A DNA stretch of 38,295 nt from Chitinophagaceae bacterium (GTDB taxonomy: Bacteria > Bacteroidota > Bacteroidia > Chitinophagales > Chitinophagaceae): positions 1 through 38,295 of the forward strand of contig JAIXOJ010000181.1 in assembly GCA_027486835.1 (NCBI GenBank), read 5' to 3'. Made by a program: the position numbers and the translations under genes. The notes under the pieces were generated by a model. It was not told the DNA's origin. It saw only the letters and a program-made list of their open reading frames with translations, and ran no database searches. Numbering within the stretch: position 1 is the first letter of the stretch; the number at the start of each line of letters is the position of its first letter. Of this stretch, positions 9,401 to 17,787 are shown piece after piece.

Positions 9401-10538
9401 GAATTACTACTACTGATGTGGGTTTGGCCGTATGGGCATTGTCCACGATGGATCTAATAGCTAGTAGTGAGGTGTCCGTAATGGTTATGTCATAGCGAGA
9501 TTTCCCTTGTTTTATGTTGTTTGAATGTTGGTTGCCAATAAGCGGCGGGTCAAAATAGGTGCAACCACTATTGTTACCTGAGGCATAAGCAATCCCATTA
9601 TTGCAAAAAAGTTGGTTGCCCGTTCCTGCCCCAGTGATGGGAATGGTATTTTGACAAGTGTTGTTGTAAATCCTAGCCTTCGATCCATTGGCGTTGATAC
9701 CTACCGTGTTCTTTAAAAGGGAATTATTGGCAACCAAGGTTTCTAAAGAAATGCTAGATAAAACTATGGCAGTATCGCAGCTATCTACTTTGTTGTAAAC
9801 AATAGATTCGTATTGTGCATAGGAGGCAATACCCGTATTGCAAGTTTTGATGGTATTGTTTGCTAGCGCAGATGAATTGCCATCTATTTTAATTCCTGTT
9901 AAACAGGATTGAATGGAATTGTCGGTACAAACAAAATGAGCGGCATTGGTAAATTGAATGCCAAAAGCTTCACAATTGGAAATGGTACACCTTGTTACTG
10001 AACCCGCATCAGCATATACATTATCACCTTTTCCTTGGTAAAGCACTGCCCCATTTTTACAATCTTGAAAGCTGATGCCATCAACATGCACTTTGCCTGA
10101 ATTGCTCACATTGATGCCGATTATAGATTGGTTGCCACCATTAATCACTGCTGTTCCTGTGCCATTGATGGTAATGTATTGGCTATTGGTTATTTCTATG
10201 ATGGAAGAAATATTCGCACCTGCTTGGGCTTGGAGGGTAGCATTGTTTAGGAACAACAGCATTTGACTGCCCAGCTTTAAAGCACTATTTGTGAAGGTAT
10301 ATTGTCCACTCAAGGTAATTCTGATGAGGTTGTTGGGATATAGTTGCCTTGTTTTAGTAATCGCCTTTTGAACCGAATCAATCGTTTGGTTATAAAACAC
10401 CAAATCAGTAATGGTTTCAGTGGGTGATTGAATGAAACTAGCACTCGGCTGTGTAAACCAGCTTTGTGCAGAAGAGGAGGAATAGAAGAATACTTGCAGG
10501 ATAATACCAAGAGAAATGACAAAATATTTTAAATACAT
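6420..10538 (-). CDS. Chimeric beta-helix / fibronectin III / tail-module protein lacking a sorting signal (1372 aa)
   Basis: Starts at ATG 10538 with a signal peptide reaching FFYSSSSAQ. Residues about 25-665 are the same double beta-helix as the 848-aa neighbour, including DGFDFDAFS and RRHGVFIEEGA. Similarity to that neighbour stops sharply after NYFWNM near 8535. Next come one fibronectin type III domain (about 668-752), a WNGTSWSNGLP beta module (about 755-905) and a module of about 430 residues, beginning VERFIPKGYRAWRD (909), that matches residues about 2345-2770 of the giant protein at 18572. Where the giant protein continues into its sorting domain, this one ends in about 40 unrelated residues (...NHYSTIKYLP) with no VYPNP or GVY motif. 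It may therefore stay periplasmic or be exported differently. It looks like a fusion of two local genes. Confidence 0.85.
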   Translation of the reverse strand: MYLKYFVISLGIILQVFFYSSSSAQSWFTQPSASFIQSPTETITDLVFYNQTIDSVQKAITKTRQLYPNNLIRITLSGQYTFTNSALKLGSQMLLFLNNATLQAQAGANISSIIEITNSQYITINGTGTAVINGGNQSIIGINVSNSGKVHVDGISFQDCKNGAVLYQGKGDNVYADAGSVTRCTISNCEAFGIQFTNAAHFVCTDNSIQSCLTGIKIDGNSSALANNTIKTCNTGIASYAQYESIVYNKVDSCDTAIVLSSISLETLVANNSLLKNTVGINANGSKARIYNNTCQNTIPITGAGTGNQLFCNNGIAYASGNNSGCTYFDPPLIGNQHSNNIKQGKSRYDITITDTSLLAIRSIVDNAHTAKPTSVVVIHLNGTFKTNSISDSLLILDNECYLLNGSILCNNACNAAIYCKGNVLSSFSGGTINGNAVGGKSALIYITGNGSLVLDSIQVINSANEGITKRSSFGATFLRGCTISNSLSRNVWFLGSSRLFAFENTSNNAYYDGFDFDAFSSIGVLVKNKATSNRRHGVFIEEGAQQHLILGNTFNANNNGVSFYNLAVNNTNTAKNLVAYNVCNANQRGMNINASSPTKATIDNTLFNNSCTNNTDVGMGGYYSGTNAYGNYTAFTYFQNNTNGAFFSSINYTLNYFWNMIANTALLPEAPTAVVATAGNAQATIAFSAISSSSAPTTSFTVTTNPGGATASGTASPIILNGLNNGTAYTFTVTATNSVGTGAASTASNTITPFGETIWNGTSWSNGLPNSGIDGLIKGNLTTASALAYKKLTIETGFVYNSSASISVYGASFANNGTIEGTGTLYLSGTVLQTISGIGIVTNLSINNSSNVSVATSNTILNISGVLTLAAGTLITNGNVVFKSTSLTKSGTVAAIGVNGNNGSINGTVTVERFIPKGYRAWRDLAPSVYNAGNIFSNWQEAGSYTKPGFGIFITGITTKTNAHAVDATTGLDQSINSVPSIYTYTSGNWSAITNTKATNLNPFLGYRILIRGDRTFNLLTTPIATIGTSGSMLMVNATAIRSTGQLITGNVVYNTSGIINSVAGTTYNNAVYGLNGITASGFSSIANPYVAPLDWKHIWDNNRAINLTANYYYLDPTIGSTGAYVSYNAIADVASNGVAGTRYIQAGQAFFIQNNNSTQPSLTITEADKAITATKTAVFGSITPRERLSISLQKLDGVEWKKVDMVTVVFDSTFSNNIGKEDAPKMTNPEENIAVAIKNQLLSIEGRKPAKNNDTIPLNLNKLVANRYRLTIDASLYLAEKMDVSLVDTYDKKETVLNKELNIINIYVNVADKASYANRFCLVFKAANARTFFAASTIKASTKRIVANTFNTKTVNEAISNHYSTIKYLP

Positions 10539-10574
10539 GTGATCTATTTTTGGACTGCAAAACCCAACTAAAAA

Positions 10575-10609
10575 CCTAAAACCTAAAACCTAGAACCTAG
10601 AACCTAAAA
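10575..10609. repeat. Five-copy heptamer repeat
   Basis: Five consecutive 7-bp copies of CCTARAA lie in the 78-nt gap between susD and the first beta-helix gene. They are transcribed within the operon (as TTYTAGG on the minus strand). No hairpin is formed, and a function is not evident. Confidence 0.8.
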
Positions 10610-10616
10610 CTTTCAC

Positions 10617-12389
10617 CTACCACCCCGGATTTTGCGAAAGTTTATTGTTCAAATCAATTTCTTGTTGGGGAATAGGAAACAATAAGTATTTACTATTAAA
10701 AGGCACCACACTAAAATCATCTGTTTTGCCACCGCTCCAAGTTTTGGTGGTTCTATCATATACAGGACTGCCTTTAGGAAGCGTAGGTAAAAAAGTACTA
10801 TACTGATACTCATACATCGTTTTACTTCCAGTAGGGTCTTTCATCCTTACCAAGTCGAACCAGCGTTTGCCTTCGCCAATAAACTCTAAACCTCTTTCAA
10901 TAAAAATCTTGGTTCTAAATTCATTTTGCGTAAGCACACCATTCTTTAAGTCATAAGGTTTTTTTCTTGGCAGGGTAATATTTCCATTTCTTGCCCTTGC
11001 TCTTAGCTTATTAAAGTCAGCAATGGCCGCCGCAGTAGGGCCATTGTTGATTTCATTTTGCGCCTCGGCACGTATCAAATAGATTTCTGACAAACGCAAT
11101 AAATACATGTCATTCTCATGATTGGTGCCATCTATTCCTTTTCCATCTATATACTTCGAAATAAAAGGAAAGGGACTCGGTAATGAATCCTGCGAACTGG
11201 TGGTTTTGTTGGGATAGGAATTAAAAAATGTTCCTGAAGTTGGAGTCCTTCTCCAGCTTGTTAAGAAGGTAGTATCTACTCGATAATCTCTAAACTGGTA
11301 ATCGGTTTTTGCACCTGTTTGGTTGCTAATATAATCCGTATCGCCACTTCTATAGTAATCATAAAACCAAGGCATTACCCGATAAGTGCCACTACCAGCC
11401 GCAATAAGACCTGATCCATTAGCTGTAGGATTTCCAGTTACACCTCCCATGGTGGTTGGTAAAAATCGAGCAGGCAAATCTGAGCCTTGCGAATTGGAGC
11501 TTGCTACTATTCTATCTCTTGTAAATCGTATTCCAAAAATTACTTCGCTACCATACATGTCCGATTCGTTTTTTACGTTCCACAAATCAGCATAGTTAGT
11601 AACCAAGTTGAGGCTATACCCACCTTTTAGAATCACTGAGTCTGCACATCTACTTGCATTTTTATAAGCGTCAAGTGCCAGACCGCCATTTCTATCTAAG
11701 TAGTTACCATAAGTGAGGTAAGCGAGCGATTGCAAAGCAAATGCAGCTCCTTTGTTGGTTAATACAATGCCATCGGGGGAACTTTTGAAAGCCAATAAGC
11801 TATCAGCCCTATTCAAATCGGCAAAAATTTGTGCGTAAACCGAATCAACTGGAGAACGGGAGATGTAGAAATTAGTGTTGACAGAAGTAGAAGCAGTACG
11901 CAAAGGCACGCCACCAAATAACCTAACCAAATCGAAATAACAAAAGGCTCTAAAAAAGAGGATATTGCCTTCTGCCCTTACTTTTAAAACAGAATCGCTA
12001 CCAGAGATTGTATTGATAGAGGGAAGTTTTTCTAACAAGTAGTTGCAATTGTTGATGATGTTATAATAGGCACTATAACTAGCCGAAATGGATGGGGAAG
12101 TAGGGTCGTAGCTTTTGTTGCTATACACCTGAAACTCGGTAGTGCTAGAATTGAAATCATCTCCACACAAGGTGAGTAATTTCAGTAATTCCTTTTTGTA
12201 CAAATCGGTGCTTTGGAAATTACCATAAAGCCCCTGAATCATTTTCACCACATCCGCAGTGGTTTTTACATTGCCTTCTAAGGTTTGGGTATCGTATAAG
12301 GTTTGATCTAGGTTTTTATTGCAACTAACTGCGGCAATAACAAGCAAAGTGAATAAAGCGATGAATCTATATTTCATAATAGCAAACAT
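10617..12389 (-). CDS. susD-like: SusD/RagB-family starch-binding-like outer-membrane lipoprotein (590 aa)
   Basis: Surface lipoprotein that binds oligosaccharide over the SusC channel. The signal peptide ends in the lipobox AAVSC (Cys about residue 23). The C-terminal SusD hallmarks are present: YLLRLSEIYLIRAEAQ, FNKLRARARNG, IFIERGLEFIGEGKRWFDLVR, and the end LLFPIPQQEIDLNNKLSQNPGW, read here in parts. Length is normal for the family. I kept ATG 12389 because an A-rich stretch (CTAAAAAA) lies directly upstream; ATG 12377 (MKYRFIALF) is a plausible alternative and gives a more ordinary lipoprotein leader. It starts 30 bp after the susC stop, as expected for a susCD pair. Which glycan it binds cannot be told from sequence. 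Confidence 0.95.
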   Translation of the reverse strand: MFAIMKYRFIALFTLLVIAAVSCNKNLDQTLYDTQTLEGNVKTTADVVKMIQGLYGNFQSTDLYKKELLKLLTLCGDDFNSSTTEFQVYSNKSYDPTSPSISASYSAYYNIINNCNYLLEKLPSINTISGSDSVLKVRAEGNILFFRAFCYFDLVRLFGGVPLRTASTSVNTNFYISRSPVDSVYAQIFADLNRADSLLAFKSSPDGIVLTNKGAAFALQSLAYLTYGNYLDRNGGLALDAYKNASRCADSVILKGGYSLNLVTNYADLWNVKNESDMYGSEVIFGIRFTRDRIVASSNSQGSDLPARFLPTTMGGVTGNPTANGSGLIAAGSGTYRVMPWFYDYYRSGDTDYISNQTGAKTDYQFRDYRVDTTFLTSWRRTPTSGTFFNSYPNKTTSSQDSLPSPFPFISKYIDGKGIDGTNHENDMYLLRLSEIYLIRAEAQNEINNGPTAAAIADFNKLRARARNGNITLPRKKPYDLKNGVLTQNEFRTKIFIERGLEFIGEGKRWFDLVRMKDPTGSKTMYEYQYSTFLPTLPKGSPVYDRTTKTWSGGKTDDFSVVPFNSKYLLFPIPQQEIDLNNKLSQNPGW

Positions 12390-12419
12390 TTTTTTAGTTG
12401 AATAAATGGAAGAATTGGT

Positions 12420-15400
12420 TTACAAGCCTACATTAATTCCAGTAGAGAAAGTACGGTATTGAGGTATGGTGCCAAAATCAACACCTTGGGTAAGTGCATT
12501 TAAACCAAACCCACTTACTTCTGGGTCAAAACCTTTGTATTTGGTAATGATAAAAAGATTGGTTGCATTCACAAATACTTTGAGGCTATTGATAAATTTT
12601 ACCTTTTTAATGTTGAAAGCATAAGAAAGGTTTACATTTTTCAATCGGATGAAAGAAGCATCTTCTACTAAATGGTCATTAATGCGTTTGTCAAATAAAC
12701 TACCCGTGGTTTTAGCTTTTGGGTAATAATTGCTGGTGCCTTCACCTCTCCATCTGCCATCCCAAGCTTCTTGCCTTAAATTACCTGATACGCTATAGAT
12801 AAGTCCATCACTGTAAAATCGATTAAGGTTTAGCACTGACTGCCCCACTTTACCCATAATAAAGATGCTCAACTCAAAACCCTTGTAGGTAAACGTGTTA
12901 GTTAATCCAAAAAAATATTTTGGATTTGGGTTTCCAAGAAAAGTTCTGTCGTTTGCATCAATGGAATCATTGCCATTCAAATCCATGTATTTATAATCGC
13001 CAGGTGTAGGTCTCAAAGGGTCTATAGGTCCTTTAGAAACCTCAACATTGTTTTGGTAAATGCCCGCTAATTTATACCCATAAAAAGATCCGATTGCGTG
13101 GCCTGCTGTAGCAATGGTGCCATATTGGTCTAAACCTGTGGGTAATAAACTGCTGCCATACACTTGGTCATTTTGTCCGAGGTTAATTACTTTGTTTTGG
13201 TTAAAAGAAATATTAGCAGCTACTTTCCACACTAATTTTTTGGTTAATGCAAAACGGGCATTTCCTTCTATTTCCAAACCAGTGTTTTCTACTTTGCCAA
13301 GATTGGTGGGGTAATAAGAAAAACCATTGTCGGAGGGAATGGGTAGGTTAAATAACAAATCACTCGTAGTCTTTTTGTAAAAGTCTATCGATAGTTGGTA
13401 TTTGTCTTTCATAAAACCAAGGTCTAAGCCTATATCTGTCTGTTCAGTTTTTTCCCATTTAAGGTTTTTATTGCCTAAATAATTAATCACTACTCCACTG
13501 ATAATACTATCCTGTCCTGTACCTGCCCTGCTTGGTGCCAATAATGTGTTGGTAGAACCGATGGGGATATTTTGGTTACCTGAGATACCATAGCTGCTTC
13601 TCAATTTAGCATTGGATAAAAAAGAAACGTTGCGCAAAAAACCTTCCTTGTACAAATTCCAACCAAGGGCTACCGAAGGGAAAAACGACCATTGATTGCC
13701 AATTGCCAATTTGGAAGAACCATCTTGACGACCCGTTATAGTTAGTAAATACTTGTCGTGAAAAGTAAAATTCACCCTCCCTAAAAAAGATTGCAAATAC
13801 CATTTTTGCGCTTTTGATGCAGGTAGGTTTACGATGTTCGTCGCATAAGCCAAGCCATCAGCCCCTAAATTATCATTGGGAAATCCTTTGGCATTTACTC
13901 CAAAAGAATTAGATGTCCAGCTTTGGGAAGTATAGCCCATTACCGCATTAATCCTATTCCCTTTTGTAAAAGACTTATTGTAGTTTAAAGTGTATTCGGT
14001 TAAGTAGTTCAGGTTTTGATTGTTTACTTGATAGGCTTGTCCACCTGCCGCATCACCCGTTACCGTTCCTCTGCCCCAATAATTGGTGCTTTGGTTGTTG
14101 TTTTGATTGAAACTAGCACTCACTTTTAGTTTTAAATCATTGGGAATAAGGGCATACTCCCCAAAAACATTGGTCAATATCAAAATACCTTTAGACTTGG
14201 TAACCGAGTTGGCCAATAATACAGACGGATTGTATTGTAATTTGGTATTGAGTTCACCATCTTCGGTAAATGGGTTTCCCAAAGGGGAGGAGCGCAAAGC
14301 GGTGGTAACTACTGAACCACCCTGATTGGCATGATTGGTAGATTGAAGCCCTTGTATGTTTTCGGAAAAATAAGTTTTGGCAAGTATGCCCAGTTTTAGA
14401 TTCTTAGAAAACTGTCTATCTATATTGAAGGAAATGCCTTTTTTATTGTAAAAAGTACCATTGACAATTCCATTGATGGTGGTATAGTTTCCACTTAAAG
14501 CATACTTGGTTCTATCATCACCGCCAACCAATGACACTTGGTGGTCTTGCGATTTTGATTGATGATATACCACATCCTGCCAATTAATACTGGAAAGGCT
14601 ATCTATTCTGCCTGGTGAATACCTACTATACATACCTTTTGAAGAATCAGAATTGTAGGTAGCTTCATTGGCATAAGTGGCAAAATCTCTGGAATTTAAA
14701 ACAGCAATTTGCTTGGGCAATTGAGAGGCATCGTAACGATAATTGTAATACACTTTGTCCCTTCCAGCTTTCCCCTTTCTAGTGGTAATCATTACCACAC
14801 CGTTAGCACCTCTCGACCCAAAGATGGCAGTTGATGAAGCATCTTTTAGTATTTCAATCGATTCAATATCGTTTGGGTTGATGTTGGCAAGTGCATTGGT
14901 GGGCTGTATTTGGCTAGTGAAGTAATCTGCACCCGTTTTGCTACTCAAGGTATTGTTGTCCGATTCAATGGGAACTCCATCAATAACGATAAGGGGCTGG
15001 TTGGCCCCTAGCGAATTTGTTCCTCTGATGTTGAAAATAATACCCGACCCTGGGTCTCCAGATGTTTGGGTAATGTTTACTCCCGCCGTTTTTCCTTGAA
15101 TTAATTGTTCGAATGAGCTGGATGTTTGTTGGGCTACATTCTCCATTTTCAACTTAGATACAGAGCCAGTTAAATCGCTTTTGTTGACAGTACCATATCC
15201 AATAACCACCACTTCATCCAGCGATTTTACCGTGCTTGCCAGTATAATTGTGGTATTGTTGATGGCACTTGCGCTAATTTCTTTGGGTTGATAACCAGTG
15301 GAACTAATCACCAATAGGGCTTTTGGATTGATTAGTTTTAACTTAAAAAAACCTTTGTCATCAGTTGCGGCAGCATTGGTTTTGCCTTTTTCTATTACGG

Positions 15401-15827
15401 TAGCACCGGCAAGTAATTCTCCTTTTTCGTTTGAAAGCACCCCACTCACCCAATTTTCTTGGATGGTTTGCACACTGCCCGAAGGGATTTCAACAGCCTT
15501 TGGAGTTGCTTTTAGGGAAAAGAGAATAACCCTGTCGCCAACCAATTGGTAGCCAATCTGGTAGTTTTTCTCCAAATCAGCTAAGAAATCCGCAATCTTT
15601 TTGTTCGTAGCAGCGTAAGAAATGACCCTTTCGGTATTGATGAAATTCGCACTAAAAGAGATGGTCACTTTTGTTTGCTTTTGTACTTCTGTCAATACAT
15701 TTTTGAGTTTCGTTTTTTCTAATTTCAACGAAAATGATTTGTCTAAAAGGGTTTGTGCTTGCAAAGTATGTACAAACAATAACAATGGCAAAGCCAGAAT
15801 GAAGCAAATTTTTTTCAAAGTATTCAA
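12420..15827 (-). CDS. susC-like: SusC-family TonB-dependent transporter with STN signalling domain (1135 aa)
   Basis: Outer-membrane TonB-dependent channel. Signal peptide (KKICFILALPLLLFVHTLQAQ, residues 5-25); STN domain about 32-104, which in FecA-type systems contacts a FecR protein; carboxypeptidase-regulatory-like domain about 126-200 (VSGVLSNEKGELLAGATV); the SusC signature DEVVVIGYGTV (204-214); plug domain with LIQGKTAGVNITQTSG and NIRGTNSLG; then a 22-strand-type barrel ending YRTFSTGINVGL. There is no ATG upstream of the signal peptide: the frame offers only TTG at 15827 or TTG at 15818, with a stop (TAA) just upstream at 15833. The TTG at 15818 would give a very standard leader. 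The gene sits 105 bp after fecR, so the STN-FecR-sigma relay is encoded in one block. Confidence 0.95.
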   Translation of the reverse strand: MNTLKKICFILALPLLLFVHTLQAQTLLDKSFSLKLEKTKLKNVLTEVQKQTKVTISFSANFINTERVISYAATNKKIADFLADLEKNYQIGYQLVGDRVILFSLKATPKAVEIPSGSVQTIQENWVSGVLSNEKGELLAGATVIEKGKTNAAATDDKGFFKLKLINPKALLVISSTGYQPKEISASAINNTTIILASTVKSLDEVVVIGYGTVNKSDLTGSVSKLKMENVAQQTSSSFEQLIQGKTAGVNITQTSGDPGSGIIFNIRGTNSLGANQPLIVIDGVPIESDNNTLSSKTGADYFTSQIQPTNALANINPNDIESIEILKDASSTAIFGSRGANGVVMITTRKGKAGRDKVYYNYRYDASQLPKQIAVLNSRDFATYANEATYNSDSSKGMYSRYSPGRIDSLSSINWQDVVYHQSKSQDHQVSLVGGDDRTKYALSGNYTTINGIVNGTFYNKKGISFNIDRQFSKNLKLGILAKTYFSENIQGLQSTNHANQGGSVVTTALRSSPLGNPFTEDGELNTKLQYNPSVLLANSVTKSKGILILTNVFGEYALIPNDLKLKVSASFNQNNNQSTNYWGRGTVTGDAAGGQAYQVNNQNLNYLTEYTLNYNKSFTKGNRINAVMGYTSQSWTSNSFGVNAKGFPNDNLGADGLAYATNIVNLPASKAQKWYLQSFLGRVNFTFHDKYLLTITGRQDGSSKLAIGNQWSFFPSVALGWNLYKEGFLRNVSFLSNAKLRSSYGISGNQNIPIGSTNTLLAPSRAGTGQDSIISGVVINYLGNKNLKWEKTEQTDIGLDLGFMKDKYQLSIDFYKKTTSDLLFNLPIPSDNGFSYYPTNLGKVENTGLEIEGNARFALTKKLVWKVAANISFNQNKVINLGQNDQVYGSSLLPTGLDQYGTIATAGHAIGSFYGYKLAGIYQNNVEVSKGPIDPLRPTPGDYKYMDLNGNDSIDANDRTFLGNPNPKYFFGLTNTFTYKGFELSIFIMGKVGQSVLNLNRFYSDGLIYSVSGNLRQEAWDGRWRGEGTSNYYPKAKTTGSLFDKRINDHLVEDASFIRLKNVNLSYAFNIKKVKFINSLKVFVNATNLFIITKYKGFDPEVSGFGLNALTQGVDFGTIPQYRTFSTGINVGL

Positions 15828-15932
15828 TATTTAAAGCAATCGTAAAAATTAAGTTTAGCAGGGATAATGAACTTCGTGAAATCTAAAAAGTAGTTTGTTG
15901 TTGAAGCTGTTGAATGTCAACCGAAATCACCA

Positions 15933-17021
15933 CTAATTGCATCCTTTTCCTTTTATTAATATTTTAGTACCATTCACTTCGTAGGAAGCACTAGTGGAAA
16001 TGGTAATTATTTTAAGCACAGAAAACAAATCCAAATTAGATACATCACCCGTAAAAACACAGTTATAAAAGTTGGTACTTTCTACCATAATTTCTATTCC
16101 ATAAACACGCTCCACTTTTTCAATCACCGTATTGAGCTTTTCTTGGGCAAATACCAGATTGGTTGGCACGGCCCGACTATTTGCAGAATCGTAAGCCACT
16201 AGTTTTTGTGGATAATCCACTATTTCATTTTCAAACAAATGAGCCCCTTCATCATAAACAGCTTTTTGATTGGGCGTAATAATGGTGGTGGCAATTTTGC
16301 TTTGTGGCTTTAATTGTACCAGTTTTTCATTTTCATATACCTGCACCTTACCTGTAAGTACCGCCACTTCCACATGACCTGTGCGACTGTTGGTATTGAT
16401 GGTAAAACTGGTGCCAAGCACTTTAGTAACGATATTGTTGTAATACACCAAAAAAGGCTTCGCAGGATTTTTGGCTACTTTAAAAAATGCTTCTCCTTCT
16501 AAATACACTTCCCGCAGGTTGCCCTCAAAATTTCTATTAAAATGTACTTTACTGTTTTGGGCTAATAAAATGCTCGACCCATCACTCAGCAACACTTGTT
16601 TCTTCTCTTTTTCCAAATTCACCACTTCAATGGTTGTAGCGGGAATAATGGCTTTGAAAGCAGAAGCAGGTTGAGGTTGCACTTTCGTAAAATGAATATA
16701 TCCAATAGCCATTGCCATGATAACTGAGGCAGCCGCCAACCAAGGCCATAATTGCCAAGTGGTTTTCTTTTTGGGTAAAAGTTGGATAGCTTGTTTTTCA
16801 GCATCGTAAATATTTCTTACTATGTTTTGAGCTAGGTAAGGCGGAATGTCTGTTGCATCCGATTGTGGATTTTGGTCCAAATCTGCCGCAATGGCCTCCT
16901 CAAATTGCTTATCAAAATTACCGGTAGCCAGCATTCCATAAAATTCATCATGCTCACTCGCCGAAATCTCATTCGACAAGTAAAGTTTTAATAAAACATG
17001 AAACCGATGATCATTTATCAT
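15933..17021 (-). CDS. FecR-family anti-sigma factor (362 aa)
   Basis: Single-pass inner-membrane regulator. Residues 1-85 are cytoplasmic and would hold the sigma factor (LLKLYLSNEISASEHDEFY). One membrane segment lies at about 91-110 (WPWLAAASVIMAMAIGYI). The periplasmic FecR domain follows (TIEVVNLEKEKKQVLLSDGS, VYLEGEAFFKVAKNPAKPF, VLGTSFTIN, VAVLTGKVQVY). The C-terminal part (FAQEKLNTVIEKVERVYGIEI to the end) resembles the DUF4974 domain usual in Bacteroidota FecR proteins and itself looks STN-like. Begins at ATG 17021, 65 bp after the sigma gene. By family knowledge it passes the signal from the STN domain of the adjacent SusC. Confidence 0.95.
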   Translation of the reverse strand: MINDHRFHVLLKLYLSNEISASEHDEFYGMLATGNFDKQFEEAIAADLDQNPQSDATDIPPYLAQNIVRNIYDAEKQAIQLLPKKKTTWQLWPWLAAASVIMAMAIGYIHFTKVQPQPASAFKAIIPATTIEVVNLEKEKKQVLLSDGSSILLAQNSKVHFNRNFEGNLREVYLEGEAFFKVAKNPAKPFLVYYNNIVTKVLGTSFTINTNSRTGHVEVAVLTGKVQVYENEKLVQLKPQSKIATTIITPNQKAVYDEGAHLFENEIVDYPQKLVAYDSANSRAVPTNLVFAQEKLNTVIEKVERVYGIEIMVESTNFYNCVFTGDVSNLDLFSVLKIITISTSASYEVNGTKILIKGKGCN

Positions 17022-17086
17022 AGCTGCAAGAACGTATTTGTATCATTACACCATCCAATGGATAGATGGGAGTAGCAGTAAAAAAA

Positions 17087-17692
17087 TTATTCCAATATTT
17101 TGCTTAAAACCAACAGGGAAATAATAATACCCCGCTTGGCAAAAGCCGCTTTAATCTGTCCAAGGGCATTAGACATGTGTTTCTTTACCGTTAAAGGCGA
17201 AAGCCCCAATTGCTCCCCAATTTGGATATAAGTCAATTGTTGGTTTCTTGATAAGCGAAAAATTTTCTTCTGCTGACTAGGCAATGCCTCAATGGCGTGG
17301 GAGAGAATGGTATTGTATTCAATGTCTTGCATGGCATCGTCGGTACTCAGCTTGCTATTGTCATTTATAGCAGGCAAATCGTTCAACGCTTTCCATTCAT
17401 TGCTTATTTTTTTTGCCTTGTTAAGGATATTGTTTTTAGCCACCGTGTAAAGCCAGGATTCAATGGGATTGGGTTGTTTGTGAAGCGTTGTTCTGTTCAA
17501 CCACAATTTCAGAAACACCTCCTGCACCACATCTTGCGCCAAGATGGGAGATTTTAAAAATCGGATAGCAGTGTTGTAAATCCTACCCCTGTGTCTGTCA
17601 AAAAGAAGCTGAAAAGCATATTCACTACCATCCGCTAAAAGGGACAGCAGTTTTTTTTCTTCGTACTGATCGTAATTAAGCAAAGCAATCAA
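17087..17692 (-). CDS. ECF RNA polymerase sigma factor, FecI-type (201 aa)
   Basis: Region 2 is at about residues 18-75 (FQLLFDRHRGRIYNTAIRF, AQDVVQEVFLKLW) and region 4 at about 130-185 (IEALPSQQKKIFRLSRN, LTYIQIGEQLGLSPLTVKKH helix-turn-helix). There is no region 3, as expected for ECF factors. Read with the adjacent FecR and the STN-bearing SusC it should direct transcription of the sus and beta-helix genes. The frame has no ATG before region 2: it is open back to a TAA at about 17728, and the only usual start codons are TTG 17692 and TTG 17683. I use TTG 17692. This is the first gene of the minus-strand block and faces the 41-bp repeat array. Confidence 0.93.
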   Translation of the reverse strand: MIALLNYDQYEEKKLLSLLADGSEYAFQLLFDRHRGRIYNTAIRFLKSPILAQDVVQEVFLKLWLNRTTLHKQPNPIESWLYTVAKNNILNKAKKISNEWKALNDLPAINDNSKLSTDDAMQDIEYNTILSHAIEALPSQQKKIFRLSRNQQLTYIQIGEQLGLSPLTVKKHMSNALGQIKAAFAKRGIIISLLVLSKILE

Positions 17693-17787
17693 ATTAGGCG
17701 GGCAAAGATGTATTATTTTGTGAGATTAAAGGAAAGAGTTGGAATAGGGGAAATTTTAGACTTTGTCAGATGCCCTTTGTTTTCAGG

